DNA from: Exobasidium rhododendri
Lineage: Eukaryota; Basidiomycota; Exobasidiomycetes; Exobasidiales; Exobasidiaceae
Assembly: GCA_026210745.1 (NCBI GenBank)
Contig: CP110632.1
Location: forward strand, 434,001 to 498,000
Length of the DNA: 64,000 nucleotides
Direction: 5' to 3'
In this document: piece after piece, positions 30,487 to 41,703 of the stretch
How positions within the stretch are numbered: position 1 is the stretch's first letter
How the letters are laid out: every line of letters begins with the position of its first letter
Translations under genes and position numbers: made by a program
The notes under the pieces: generated by a model
The model's database searches: none
What the model saw: the letters and a program-made list of their open reading frames with translations, nothing else
Told to the model about the DNA's origin: nothing

Positions 30487-32151
30487 TTAAAGGCTTTCCT
30501 TTTCATCAGCATCGTGGACGCCGCTGTGCATGAGGTCATTCTTGGCTTGGTCAGCCATGACTTCCTCGTCGTCTCTTGGGTAGGCAGCGCCACCTTCGAG
30601 ATCGCTTCGTCGCCTGTGGATTTCAGCGTTGGCAGCAGCAGATTTGAGTGGCATGACGCTCGAGTAGAGCTCGTCGACTTCTTCGAGTGACAATCCCTTG
30701 GTCTCGACGATGCAGAAGAAGGCAAAGACGGCACAGCAGAAGCAGGTACCGGCCCAGATGAAGAAGACCTTGGTTCCGAGACCAGCTTTACCGGGACCAA
30801 CGTCGACGAGGTATGGAGTAGCGTAACCGATTCCGAAATTCCAGAGCCAGTTGGAGGCAGTGCACAAGGAGAGGGCCTTTGCTCGGATAGCGAGGGGGAA
30901 GATTTCACCGCAAACGACCCAGGCTGCTGGACCCCAGGTAGAGGCGAATCCAGCAACGTATAGGCAGACAAGGGCGACCAACGATCGTTGTGCGGCTTGG
31001 TTGTTGACACTGACGGTAGTTCCGATAATGGCGACGAGAAGCTCCATGATGAACATCCACAAGGCACCGGCAATCAACATCTTTCTTCGTCCAATTCGCT
31101 CCATTCCCCACATTCCGGGGATGGTGGTGACGACATTGACGACGTTGGAGGCAATGGTGAACAGGTATGGCTTGGCGTTTCCTCCAGTTTGGGTAGACTC
31201 GAAGAAGGTGGTTCCGTAGTAGAAGATGAAGTTGATACCGGTGAGTTGCTGGAAACCTTGTAGTGACGTTCCAGTGAGGGTTCGTGCCAGGTACTTTCGG
31301 GAGTTGGGCTTGAAGCAGTCAGCGTATCCACCGGTTCCGTGAGTCATTTCGAGGTCCAAGTTGGTCTGAATGTCGGCCAATTCTGATCGAACGACGGGGT
31401 CGTCGACGTCGGACGAGTTCAAGAAGGCAAGTGCTTTGGCAGCCTTGTCGGTCTTGCCCTTCATGACGTACCATCGAGGGGATTCAGGGAGGAAGAAGAC
31501 ACCGGTGGCCATGATAAGGGAAAAGGCAATTTGAACGGCAATGGGAATTCTGTAGGCTCCAGTGTCGGGTCGAGCGTTGGTAGAGTTGTTGACAATGGCA
31601 GCGAGGAGAAGACCGATGGTAATGGCCCATTGGTATCCAGAGACGACGGCACCTCGAATCCATCTTGGGGCAGTTTCAGATTGGTACATGGGAACAATAG
31701 TAGAGATAATACCAACACCGAGACCAGCAATGACTCTTCCGGCGACAAACATTCCTTCGTTGTGAGCGGGGGCACCGACTTGAAGAGCGACTCCGAGGAT
31801 GAAGATGACTTGAGAGACTTCAAGACCCCATCGTCGACCGAGGATATCAGAGAGGGGAGCACCGAGCAAAGCACCAACAAAGGTACCGGCAGAGAGAATG
31901 GAGACGAAGAGAGAGGTAGTTCCAGTGGACAAAGCGAATGCGGGGGGGCTCAAACTGCTGTCGAAAGCACCAAAGTCCTTCTTGAATTGGGTGGAGGCAA
32001 TGACACCTGAAATCGTACCCGTGTCGTATCCGTAAAGGATACCACCAAAGGCAGCAAAGGCAGCTACCGCAATGGCAGGGATGGACTGCCTGACGCTTTT
32101 TGGCTTAGCGATGGGGCCATCGTACTTGTTGTTGGAGGGAACGTAAGGCAT
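30487..32151 (-). CDS. MFS sugar (hexose) transporter
   Basis: Intronless, 554 aa, twelve hydrophobic segments. Sugar-porter signatures include Gly-Tyr-Asp-Thr-Gly-Thr-Ile-Ser-Gly after helix 1, Gly-Arg-Arg-Trp-Gly in loop 2-3, Pro-Glu-Ser-Pro-Arg-Trp-Tyr after helix 6, Gln-Gln-Leu-Thr-Gly-Ile-Asn-Phe-Ile-Phe-Tyr-Tyr-Gly in helix 7, Gly-Arg-Arg in loop 8-9, and Val-Glu-Thr-Lys-Gly-Leu-Ser-Leu-Glu-Glu-Val after helix 12. Close to fungal high-affinity glucose transporters, but substrate and affinity are inference. The coding strand shows a strong, uniform C-ending codon preference (e.g. long runs of TTC, GTC, GGT), unlike its neighbours and suggestive of high expression. Upstream 2.2 kb is gene-free. 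Confidence 0.93.
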   Translation of the reverse strand: MPYVPSNNKYDGPIAKPKSVRQSIPAIAVAAFAAFGGILYGYDTGTISGVIASTQFKKDFGAFDSSLSPPAFALSTGTTSLFVSILSAGTFVGALLGAPLSDILGRRWGLEVSQVIFILGVALQVGAPAHNEGMFVAGRVIAGLGVGIISTIVPMYQSETAPRWIRGAVVSGYQWAITIGLLLAAIVNNSTNARPDTGAYRIPIAVQIAFSLIMATGVFFLPESPRWYVMKGKTDKAAKALAFLNSSDVDDPVVRSELADIQTNLDLEMTHGTGGYADCFKPNSRKYLARTLTGTSLQGFQQLTGINFIFYYGTTFFESTQTGGNAKPYLFTIASNVVNVVTTIPGMWGMERIGRRKMLIAGALWMFIMELLVAIIGTTVSVNNQAAQRSLVALVCLYVAGFASTWGPAAWVVCGEIFPLAIRAKALSLCTASNWLWNFGIGYATPYLVDVGPGKAGLGTKVFFIWAGTCFCCAVFAFFCIVETKGLSLEEVDELYSSVMPLKSAAANAEIHRRRSDLEGGAAYPRDDEEVMADQAKNDLMHSGVHDADEKESL

Positions 32152-34334
32152 CTTGAAAGCAGGACAAGGAAGGGGGAGGAGGAAGAGGGATGGAGAGGAT
32201 GGAAGGTGGGGAAAAGTGATGTGGGTTGTGTCTGGGGAGAATATGGGGCGACCTTATAAGCCTTCTTCCTTTCCCCCTTCATTTCCCTTCTTGGAGTACC
32301 TCATCCATCCAGACGGAGGGACGGGGGAACAGGACTAGCATACTGATCTTGTGCCTGGTGGCTCAATGAACAAAGCGTCTTAGACTGGCAAAGTGCCCCT
32401 TTCGTCATGCCCGCACCTGCCCCGCAAGTAACAAATGAGACGGGGTAAAAGGGCATCGAAAATCGGAGGTGGGGATGAGAGAGAGTCTAGAGCGTTTGGC
32501 GAAAAGGGGAGGACTAGACCTTACTCGCATGGACTTTACTAACGCCCCATTACAGTTCCTTGCCTAGGGAGAGCTTGAATGCGGAGTCCTAGCCTAGCTC
32601 GCACGCGAAGGGTTGCTATAATGATATTATTGCATACAGTACTCAGTGTGGTTGACATAAGGAGGTTTTTGTATGACGGGTCTGATTCTAATAATTGTCT
32701 CGCCTTTTCTTGTACCAGCTCGTTGTCTTAATCGCCCTATTTTATTTTCGCTACATATTAAGACGCCACTACGGCACACTCCCTTGTGAGCGCGCTTGTG
32801 TGGCGCATACCAAAAATCTACCCTTCATGCACGAAAGCGGTCCAACTTCGGTCTAGACTGCTTTCCTCCGATAAAAAGAGCATTCTTCACGTAGGGCCCA
32901 CATGCATTTGTTGTATTCCTTGCATAAAGATATATATCTCGGCAAATCGGACTATTCTCATGTGGAAGAACGTTTAGCTCCTTTTTTCTTGCCTTTCATC
33001 ATTATTGCTTGGCCATATCATATTGTTGAGTAATCATTCATAAATTCAAGTGGAATAGTAAAATGATAGGTACAGTGCTTATGCAGCAATACCACTACTA
33101 CCGAACAGAGAGAGAGAGAGAGAGGGAGAGAGGTATACTTAGAATAGTCGAAAGGGAAATTAGTCCGCGCGCTCTAGAATTGTCCCCGTCGAAGAGAAGA
33201 AAGCAAAGCCCTGTCAGACGCAGCAAGATTTCTCGGCACACGCTCCGATATATCTCTCGTGTCGTGTGGGTTAGGCAAGAGCAAAAGCAACAAAATGCCA
33301 AATGTCAGAGAGGCACAAACGAGCTGCATGATCAGCAAAGGGTCACACTGTCGGGACGAAGGACTTTGACAATGGTGGGAGATTGAGGGAGCGGGGGAGG
33401 GGCGGGGAAAAGGACCATGCTCGCCTCTTTTCGAGCGGCGGCGAAAAGGGCGGAGTGAGACCTTCACATTACCAATACGAGCAGCACCGAGCAGTGACCG
33501 AAAATATCATTGGTCATTGAACCTTGTTCTTTTTTTTATGTACAGTAAAAAGATATCCTTACTGAGTAATTTTTCCCACCCCAATTTACAATACTCTAAC
33601 TATTACCCCTCATTTTCCTTCTCCGCACTGTTTGTACCGAATTTTTCCCTAGCTTCTTGACCCCACTTCTCCTTCGAGTCTAGCTCAAAATCGCACAAAA
33701 CCCCCTCTTTCGCCCCCAAGATCCAGACCAGCGGGAAGAGGAGTGCAGTTGGGCAGATCAGATCCCACCTGTCACCCGACTCCCCGTCTTCCTACCTTTT
33801 GTCTTTCTTAATACATTTCCCATTTGTCTCCTTTCCCTCGGTAGCTCCGATGTGACAAGAGATAATTTAAAACCCAGTCGTTGGGACATCAAATCTTAGT
33901 GTTGGTCCGTTCTTCTTCATAATCGTTAGTTCACTTCTTCATCTATCTTTTCGTTGGGAACTGCGGGTTCTGCTCTCTGTGCCTGCGATGTAGCAGCAGA
34001 CGGGGCTAAATTCAAAGGGCGGGTGTGGGGTATCTCGTCCAAGCCGAACATTGGAAGACTAGCCGCGCTTAGACATAAGGATATTAGCCAGTCTGATCAG
34101 TCCTGCTGAGTAACGCCAGGAAGAAGCTACGCTAGCCACATTCTAAGACTTTCCCGCTGTAAGGCAGCTAGCTCATCGGGACCCTCGCTTTGCGTCGTGA
34201 CGTTCTAGTGATCTCACACAGGACTGAGACACCTTCCAGGGTACAGATCTGTCGAAGCGGTGGGCATTCTATCGAGTCATTTTAATTAGTTGTGTACCTT
34301 GCATGACAAAGGGTCTGGGAAGAATAATGACCCT
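32152..34334. promoter_or_regulatory. Long gene-free region upstream of the hexose transporter
   Basis: 2.2 kb between the fusion gene's 3' end and the transporter start. No coding pattern seen. GC-box elements compatible with Mig1/CreA glucose-repressor sites (CCCCGC at 32420-32425, GGGG at 32443-32446) are present, but such short motifs are weak evidence. A (GA)n tract lies at 33106-33124. The stretch 33960-34280 is of mixed composition and could hold an RNA gene; I find no recognisable fold. Confidence 0.4.
33106..33130 (+). repeat. (AG)n microsatellite
   Basis: Nearly perfect AG dinucleotide run in the transporter upstream region. Confidence 0.8.
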
Positions 34335-37300
34335 CTAGTATCCGTCCTTTTCGGAAATGATCAAGGCTACCGTGACCAAGGCAATCGTTGTAGGGGCCGC
34401 CAGGATTGCATAACTGACAAAGATCGTCTTGCTGATCAGCTTTTCGAAGCTGCTGTTACTACCCTTTGCACTTTGCGAAGTGATCTGTGCCAACGTCAGC
34501 GCTGGAGGGCTTCCGATAAGTAGACAAGCGCACGTCTTGAAGACGGGATCATCCATCACGTCACCTTCCGTCCTTAGGGCGTAGTAAGCGAGGAAAGGCA
34601 GAAGGACGAGGGGCGTGACGATCATTCGACTTGCTACAGCGACGAATATCGTCCTTCTCTCCATGGTGACCTTTTTCTTCTCCCGTCTCTCGAATGGTGT
34701 CATTTGACTTGGCCGTCTGCCTTTGAACCAGCTAGAGGAGGAGGAGGAAGGAGTGTTTGCTTGCGTGGTCAGCGTCGACGCTGCTTCACCATCCTCCCCG
34801 CCGTGACTAAAGCCTGCCTCGCTGCCAATGTCACTCGAGTTGCTGCTACGATTCCATGGATTGCGCATCCAAGGGGCAGACTTGCCTTTCTGCTGACTTT
34901 TCCCATTCACGACCAAGGTACCGTTGGCGCTATCCGTCCATCGATCACGATCTTCGCTCGTAGCTGTCATGATCGCGTCTGTAGGGGTGTTGACTGGATC
35001 GGTCTCCTGATAGAAGTAGGCTCCAAGGACCACCATCGTCAAGGGAATCGAGCATGCCCCTGCCGTCTCCAAGGCACCCACCAGCGGCTCGATACTTCCA
35101 ATCAGCTTTTGCAAAGGTGGAATCAGGGCGACCACCAGACTGATCACGGCAGCATACAACGGCATCGTCATGAAGCTCGTCACTGCCTTGAACGGTCTCT
35201 TGATGCCGACGTGATAAATTCTGATGAAAGATGCGAAGCGACTTTTCCTTTGCACATTTGTGTTCGGCCCTCTCCCTGAAATGGAATCGTCGCTTTCATT
35301 CTCATCGTCCTCGTCGAGGCTTGATCCTCTACTATCTCGAGGTGAGTTTGGAAAGCTTCTTGCCCACGCTGGTGGCCCTTGTCGGCTTTTGCTGTGCCTT
35401 CTACCGATGTGTTCACCTTGCGACGCATCCTCCCCCGTCAAAGCAACAGGACCAACTGCTTCCATTCCTCCACCGTCTTCCGTGCTCCTTCGAATACTGA
35501 TCTTGACGTTATTTTCCAATTTCAACGGCGCTGTTGTTGGCTCCTGAACGTAGTCGATCAATTGACCAGTCTGAACTTCGTCGACTTCTTCTGCTGGCCC
35601 ATCTTCTTCATCCATCGTCGAGAGTAGCTGTGATGCAACACTCCATCGCAAGAACATGCCCAAGGTGGAGAATAGAACGAGATAAGTCAATGCTCTACCC
35701 AGCATTCCATTCACAGTATCTTCTGGTTCCCCTTCTTCCTCCCAGTGAAGTTGCGGCACAGTAACCACCAAGCTCTGCATCAATGCAACAGGTAGCGAAT
35801 TCGAGTTAGGTGTCATGGCACACGCAATCGAGAAGTTTCGTTGAGATTTGGATAGCTTGGTCACTGAACTGAGGAGAAGAGCAGCCAAGGTCGAAACGAC
35901 AGTAATGATGACGAACCCAGCCGGCACAATGATCAATTCGGCCAATCGAGCTGGATTTAACGTAAATGCAACCTTGCTGAACAAGAGTGCGGGTGTGAAG
36001 AAGGAAACGTTGAGCTTGTTGATCTTCGTTTGCGTCTTCTTATCTAGTATGCCTTTTCGTGCTAAGATGTAGCCTACACTGGAGAGGATGATGACTTCAG
36101 CGATGGAAGAAGCAGTGACCTTGATCAGCCCCAGGATGGGTGGTTGGCTGGACTTCCCACTATGTCTACCCTTGAGCACCGTAGCTGTCCCCCTTTCATC
36201 GACCTCCCTACTCTCTTTCACCATCTCGACATGACTGAACTGAGTGCTGTCTTGCCCTCTCGCCAAAAGAGCTTCTGGAAGTAATAGCGTGTTGATGACA
36301 GCAGCTAATCGAATGCCAGCCTTTGCTAACTGCTTTTGAATCACTTTGTGCTCTTCGATGCGACCCTTGTACTCTGGAACGTCAAGTTCAGCCAAGGGTC
36401 CGCTATGTTCCTGACCAGGAGGTGGTACAGGTTCAGCAAAGGCGTACGAGCAGACCAGCGGATGCATGGATTTTGTCCAAGCAAATGGACAGATCGGTAG
36501 ATCGGTATCATCGACCTCTTCCGGTCGCCACTGATCCACACTACTCGGCACCTTGCTGAAAGTCGAAGAATAGATTCTCTGAGCAAGTTTCGAAGTTTGC
36601 GGTGTGACTGTGCGTAGCCAGTGAGCAGGTCTTGATGCTCTCTTTCTCGAGTGTTTGGGCGGTGCTAAATTGATCAACTTGTCAGGGCAACTAGTCCATT
36701 CCGACTCCTCGTCAGCCCACCAGGACGAATCGTTTCCATGCCCCTTTGTCTTGCCTCCTTGACCCAGCCCCTCCACGAGAATCCATCGAATGTATGCATC
36801 GTAAGGCTTGCCCACCAGAGCGCTCTCGATCCGCGAAGAGGAAAGCTTCGTCGTGTAATTTGCAAGCTGACGTATCTGTGCATTGATCAGAAGACTGTCC
36901 CAGACTGTGTGCAACTTCGCATACCTCCCCTCGAAACGGACTGAGATGTCATTACCGCCTCGCGCTCGGCCCGTCAAATGCAGTGGCTGATGAGCGTCAC
37001 CCATATAATGCGTAAGGAAACGCAAAGCAACATCTCGATCACCGCCCTTTGACAGTGCCACTCTCGACGTGTAGTTGACCAAGGCTGGAATGGGGAGATG
37101 TATAATCTCAGAGATCGTATCTATTGCTCGGGCGTATACTCCCTACCACTTACCTTCCAGGACATTGCCGGTGCCCTTATCTTGCCAGCCATTTTCTCCG
37201 TAGGTGCAGTGCTTGGGGGGTTCATCGTCGACTGGATTCACATAATGCAGATGCGAAGACCACGGATACAAGAAGCGTACTCTATCAGGCCATCCAGCGA

Positions 37301-37605
37301 GCGGGCCCAAGTGACAGCTGCGAGGTTGGCTCTCGGCGTTAGTGCTGCAGGAAAATCTTATCTCTCGATCGCACTCACTGCTTCTGCGGTCCCTGGTCTC
37401 TAGGATAGTTGCTGATATAGCCTGTTTGATTGATGGGCAGGATGGTACACAGATGCTCCCTCACCGCTGGATGTAGCTGAGTCTGTGCAATGGTAGCCAC
37501 GATCTCGTGACCGATCGCACCCCAAGCACAAACCGACGAGACGAACAAGCTAAGCGCGATGAGTTGCAGAGCAGGGTGCAGTACGAATCTCATCGTAGGA
37601 GCCAT
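34335..37605 (-). CDS. S1/P1 nuclease fused to an auxin-efflux (Mem_trans) carrier
   Basis: Exons 37605-37379, 37317-37154 and 37084-34335 give one frame of 1046 aa. Residues 1-27 are a signal peptide ending Val-Cys-Ala; cleavage would leave Trp28 as the N-terminus, as the zinc site of S1/P1 nucleases needs. Ligand motifs follow: Trp-Gly-Ala-Ile-Gly-His (28-33), Trp-Pro-Asp, His-Leu-His-Tyr-Val-Asn, Thr-His-Tyr-Met-Gly-Asp-Ala-His-Gln-Pro-Leu-His, and His-Thr-Val-Trp-Asp, so the three-zinc site looks intact. The domain ends about residue 405 (Ala-Gly-Ile-Arg-Leu-Ala). Without any stop the frame runs on into a PIN-like carrier (about 445-1046): a first helix bundle, Pro-Ala-Leu-Leu-Phe-Ser-Lys, a long Ser-rich cytosolic loop, and a final group of helices with Cys-Leu-Leu-Ile-Gly-Ser-Pro-Pro-Ala. 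An internal Met at 36224 could start a separate carrier gene. Confidence 0.7.
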
Positions 37606-38044
37606 TGCGACACCAGTCGAGGAAGAGGAAGCAGATAACGAGGGGACAGGTTAGCCACGCCAGCGAACAAGGCTGACCGGAAGCACTTCCTGTGTCGGCA
37701 CCAAGTGAGCCTTGCGATGGAAGGGAAAACGTTATCTCACGCCTGGCAATTAGAAGACTTCTCCTCGCCTTTGCTAAAATTAGCTCCACCTGCCAAGTAC
37801 TCTTTGATAACCCTAAGGCTTACACCGCCCAACCTCCTAGACAAGATGTCATGCACGCGTAAGGTTTCGTCATTCGACAAGCGCGCTTAGGCCCAGCAAC
37901 CAAAGTTCTCTCAAGCTCGAGGAAGATTGAAATTGTTGTGTAGGATAATTTTCGCCAGTCCCAAAGCATTGGACCCTTAGTTCGCCGATTGGTCGTCTGT
38001 GCGAGAAGGTACTTTTGGTCGTTTGTTTTACACACCCATCAACG
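37606..38044. promoter_or_regulatory. Divergent promoter region nuclease-carrier / tyrosine phosphatase
   Basis: 439 bp between diverging starts; no coding pattern seen. Confidence 0.35.
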
Positions 38045-39155
38045 ATGCCGTCGTCTTCGACCCTGGCCACACTACCGGCCTACAAGGTTGATGTTCCGAT
38101 CAACCTGCTGAACCACACTCTCAATCAACTGAATCGAGCAGAGTCAGAACGATTGATAGCAGCGGAAAAGGGCACGCCTCTACCACGCCTGACCGACGAT
38201 CCCAATGCATACTTCAAGTACGCATATTCGACAAAGATTTCCACCAATCGAGCAAACGTAAAACACAATCGCTGGAATAACATCCTTGCCTGTGAGTGCC
38301 ATGTCAGATGAGGCGAGGGTTTAGCTCATATACGTGTGTTCCTCTTGTGCACGCTCACTGACCCGCCAAACCCTTTGCAATCTTCCATGCTCTCTAGATG
38401 ATCACTCTCTGCTTCCTGGCCCCTATCTGAATGCCTCGCTGATCCCACCATATCCCTGCGACGATTGCCCACCTCGAAGGAGCTACATCGCTGGTCAAGC
38501 ACCTCTACCTCACACTTTCTCAACATTCTACGCCTCCATGATGGAGAACAAAGTGCCACTGATCGTCAACCTCAGTGCATTCAACGAGCACGGCCATGTA
38601 AAGGCCGATCAATATTGGCCAATGAAAAAAAATGAGTCTTGGGATGCTACCGTTGGCTACAGGATAGAGCATCGAGAGGATCCAAAGACAATTGGAGACT
38701 ATCGCTCTGATCTTTGTCAAGCTACGCAGTATCAGTTGCGACTGTACAAAGAGGAAGAAACACCGCAGGAATGGGACTTTAGCTTGCTTCATGTCACTAG
38801 TTGGCCCGACTTTGGAGCGTTCTCCAGTGCCGTCTTCGCCAAATTGTTGGACATGATAGAAGAAGTAGGTGAAGAAAAGCAGGGTCCGATGTGGATTCAT
38901 TGTTCAGCTGGAATTGGCAGAAGCGGCACGGTGATAGCGTCTCTCTTAGCTCGAGATCTTGGATCATGTCTCATGAAAGCCATGAAGTTGGACTCCGTGT
39001 CGACGCCTTCGCTTCTAGGACTGGGTGCCATTAAAGCGGCGGAGAGGCTAGTTGATCACGAACGAAGGTATCGGCCAAAGATGGTCCAGACGGCGGACCA
39101 GCTTGGCATGATAGCCAACGTCGCAGGATGTCTTTTGCAGCAAAAGAAGGAGTAG
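38045..39155 (+). CDS. Classical protein tyrosine phosphatase (Ptp1/Pyp type)
   Basis: Two exons, 38045-38291 and 38398-39155 (334 aa), phase-1 GT-AG intron that recreates the Tyr-Asp-His of the pTyr-loop region. The Tyr-Leu-Asn-Ala-Ser-Leu-Ile motif, Tyr-Ile-Ala-Gly-Gln-Ala-Pro-Leu, Gln-Tyr-Trp-Pro, the Trp-Pro-Asp-Phe-Gly WPD loop and the P-loop His-Cys-Ser-Ala-Gly-Ile-Gly-Arg-Ser-Gly (about residue 249) are all present with the catalytic Cys, Arg and Asp. The C-terminal Gln-Thr-Ala-Asp-Gln-Leu corresponds to the Q-loop. An active cytosolic phosphatase acting on MAP-kinase or cell-cycle targets is likely by analogy, not proven. Confidence 0.92.
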
Positions 39156-39244
39156 CCCCCATTTTCCTCCCTCGACCCGCCCGTCAAATCATTGTACTCT
39201 TTATCATCGTCTCTCCTCGCACGTACATATCACGAATTTCTGTC

Positions 39245-40781
39245 TCATTTGATGTCATCCTCTTCGTCGTCGTCGTCGGCGTCGATGCGAAAGTGCGAGG
39301 AAGCTGCTGCCGAAGCTCCTCGAAGTGGACCAGAAGAAACGTCTTCCAGTGATGCCTCCTCGGCCGTGTTTGATCGGAGTCCACGTCCTTGTCCTGCCTC
39401 CAACGCTTCCACCTCTGCCAGTCGTTGTTCTTCCTCGTCCTGTCTTGTCTTTTCTCGGAAGAAGTGCATCTGCGCTGCAATGACAAAGTCGATCGAAAGC
39501 TGAAAGAGAGCGCAAATGGTGAATTGCAGAGGTGATTTTTGAAAGAGAAAGTAGAATGTTTTGAACAAATCACCACCAAGCCAACCGATCAAGACACTTA
39601 GTCGGAATCCACTCAGAGACCTCCTCTGCTGATTGGCGATTGCTTGTGGAATGGGCAAAGTACTCTCCAGACCTAGTGCAAAGAAGCCCAGTAGAGATAC
39701 ATACGTCTGAAAGTATCCTACAAGAAGCTGTAGAATGCCTAAGAAGAGGACGAGTAGAGCCAAGAAGATGAGGTAGGAGCTCATCGAATGCCAGGTCCAG
39801 AAGCCAAAGGGTCGAGATCCAGAAGAGCCATCCAGCCTGTTCTTGCTTCCAGTTCGCAAGCCAGCAGTAAGAAATCGAAGCGACTTGGAGCCGAATCTGC
39901 GTAGTCGCTGACCTCTAGACTGCTCGATCCCCTCTGCTTCCTCCTCTTCACCTTCCTGGTAACCGAGAATCGGTGGAGGTGGCAGATTCAAGTTATCGAG
40001 TAAGGGTGTGTAGCCGCTCAGTCCACGTTTTGCAGGTCCGAGAGAAGCATTCTTCCAAGGATTTGGTGCCGCATCCTCACCGTCGATCGGGGTAGGAGGT
40101 TCAACGTCAAATGCGAATTGATGGCTAGGTTGAGGTCCCGGTCGAGATGATGCGTCAGTCGGATCTGCCGGTTTCGCTGTGTTTGCCGAGCTTGAAGGCT
40201 GATCTCCCGAAGAGATGCTATACGTAGAGGATGCGAAAGAGCCTGGGCGATACTTTACAAGCAGCGACAAGAGGAAGATTTGCGCGATGATCATCAATAC
40301 AGACTGTAGCAGAAGTGCTGGCCAAGACATTCGTGACACAGTAAGCAACAGCGCAAGATCAGCAAGCATCTCGTAGACTACTCACCCAATTCAAATCGTT
40401 CTCCAAGCCAGAAGAAGCATCTCTGCCACGTTGGTAAAGGAAAAAGGTCAGCGCCTTTGATAGGCAGACTCGTGAAGCTGCATATGTCTCCTCAACGCAC
40501 ACAAATATTGGCTATCAGCAGTACAGCACACACATCTGGCGGGCACAGATTTTCAGGCGCAAACTCTACTGCACACATCCTCCCGACTACTGACTCACCT
40601 TTGCTGAATCCCTCTGCATTACGTCGATTGACGATGTTTCTAGCTTGATCGGCATATACCAAGGGAGCGCCGATTGCTAGAGAGAGGGCCAGGTCAGTTT
40701 TCATCTGTAGCATCGAGTGACGCCCTTACCGCTGTAGGACCCACCCATGGCAATGGCGGCAATAGTCCCGGCGAGAGGCAT
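39245..40781 (-). CDS. PQ-loop membrane protein, SLC66A2/PQLC1 (Any1/Cfs1) family
   Basis: Five exons: 40781-40730, 40676-40599, 40535-40501, 40422-40386 and 40317-39245 (424 aa). The first PQ-loop reads Gly-Ala-Pro-Leu-Val-Tyr-Ala-Asp-Gln-Ala-Arg, then Arg-Asn-Ala-Glu-Gly-Phe-Ser, Leu-Leu-Ile-Ala-Asn-Ile-Cys-Arg-Cys-Phe-Phe-Trp and Leu-Leu-Leu-Gln-Ser-Val-Leu-Met; a long Ser/Pro-rich loop separates this from the second half (Gly-Leu-Glu-Ser-Thr-Leu-Pro-Ile-Pro-Gln, second PQ-loop, and three more helices). Yeast Any1 and human PQLC1 are endosome/Golgi proteins linked to phospholipid scrambling and flippase balance. The N-terminal half is split among four tiny exons that only make sense when spliced. 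Confidence 0.85.
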
Positions 40782-41703
40782 ACTCTGTGAACAGTAGTGA
40801 CAAGTGCCGTAGGGACAGAGACAGGAAGGTGGTGGAAGAAAGGACGACGATATTTATCGAGGTGTGATGGTCGAAGCCTTCTAGAGACTGCACAAGTATG
40901 AATCTTTCAGACGACCTATCATTAAAATTAAGCATTGGCTCGTCTTGGCCGGCGCGTACTCCAATTAGACAACGCGGAAGACGGCAGCGACGACCAACTA
41001 CATGGGTACTCTGCTTGCAAGCTCACCATCATTGCCTGTTCGTCCCTCTTCTACCTTACTGTGTCATGGCTGCTTTGCGACACAATACCAGTGACGCAGT
41101 GGATTTCCCTGCGTATATATCACACCGAGGAAATCCTCCTTTCCGCGGAAAGCCTCTCGCACTTGACTGTTCCTAGAGAAGGAAGCCTACAAGGCAAAGA
41201 TGGAGAGTCTCAATATACACTTGACAGATCATCGCAGTATACCAAAACCCTACTGCTGAAGACGGGAATAAAGTTTGCGATTGTCAAGGTTTGCCGTGGT
41301 CTAGGCGTATGATTAGGTTATGGGATTGAATGCGTGTCTTTCGAGGGCTACGCCGAATCTTCATGATTGTCAGCTCCGAATGTTGCGTTGAACGTGCACC
41401 TCAAGAGAATGGCTGGCGTACTTTACTGAACGGCGTCGTGCGCTTTTCATTGGAGACGAGCAGTATCCGATACAAAAGGGGGCCGGGGAATGGAACGGTC
41501 ATCAAGCATTCCTCGTCCTCCCACTTCATTTCCTCCTCTCTTAAGTCAGTCCGTCACTGTACTCCAGTGTCACCACATATCCTGTCAACAGTGTCTACGC
41601 CGACGCCCCGCACACACTCTTTCATCTACTGCACTCCTTGCCTTCGTTTGTCTCTTTCAAGAGCATCGCCTCTCTTCCTTTATCTTTGGTACCAGAGAAG
41701 ACC
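40782..41703. promoter_or_regulatory. Divergent intergenic region, PQ-loop gene / secreted-peptide array
   Basis: 922 bp between diverging starts. Several short open frames show no family features, and I find no further copy of the downstream secreted-protein gene. C/T-rich from 41510 to 41700, as expected just upstream of a start. Confidence 0.35.

Noticed and set aside
31461..32010. Long open frames on the other strand and frames of the hexose transporter.
   Set aside because: Strong codon bias of the transporter keeps the other frames open; none has family motifs.
33960..34280. Possible snoRNA or other structured RNA.
   Set aside because: No box motifs or fold could be established by eye; kept only as a check to run.
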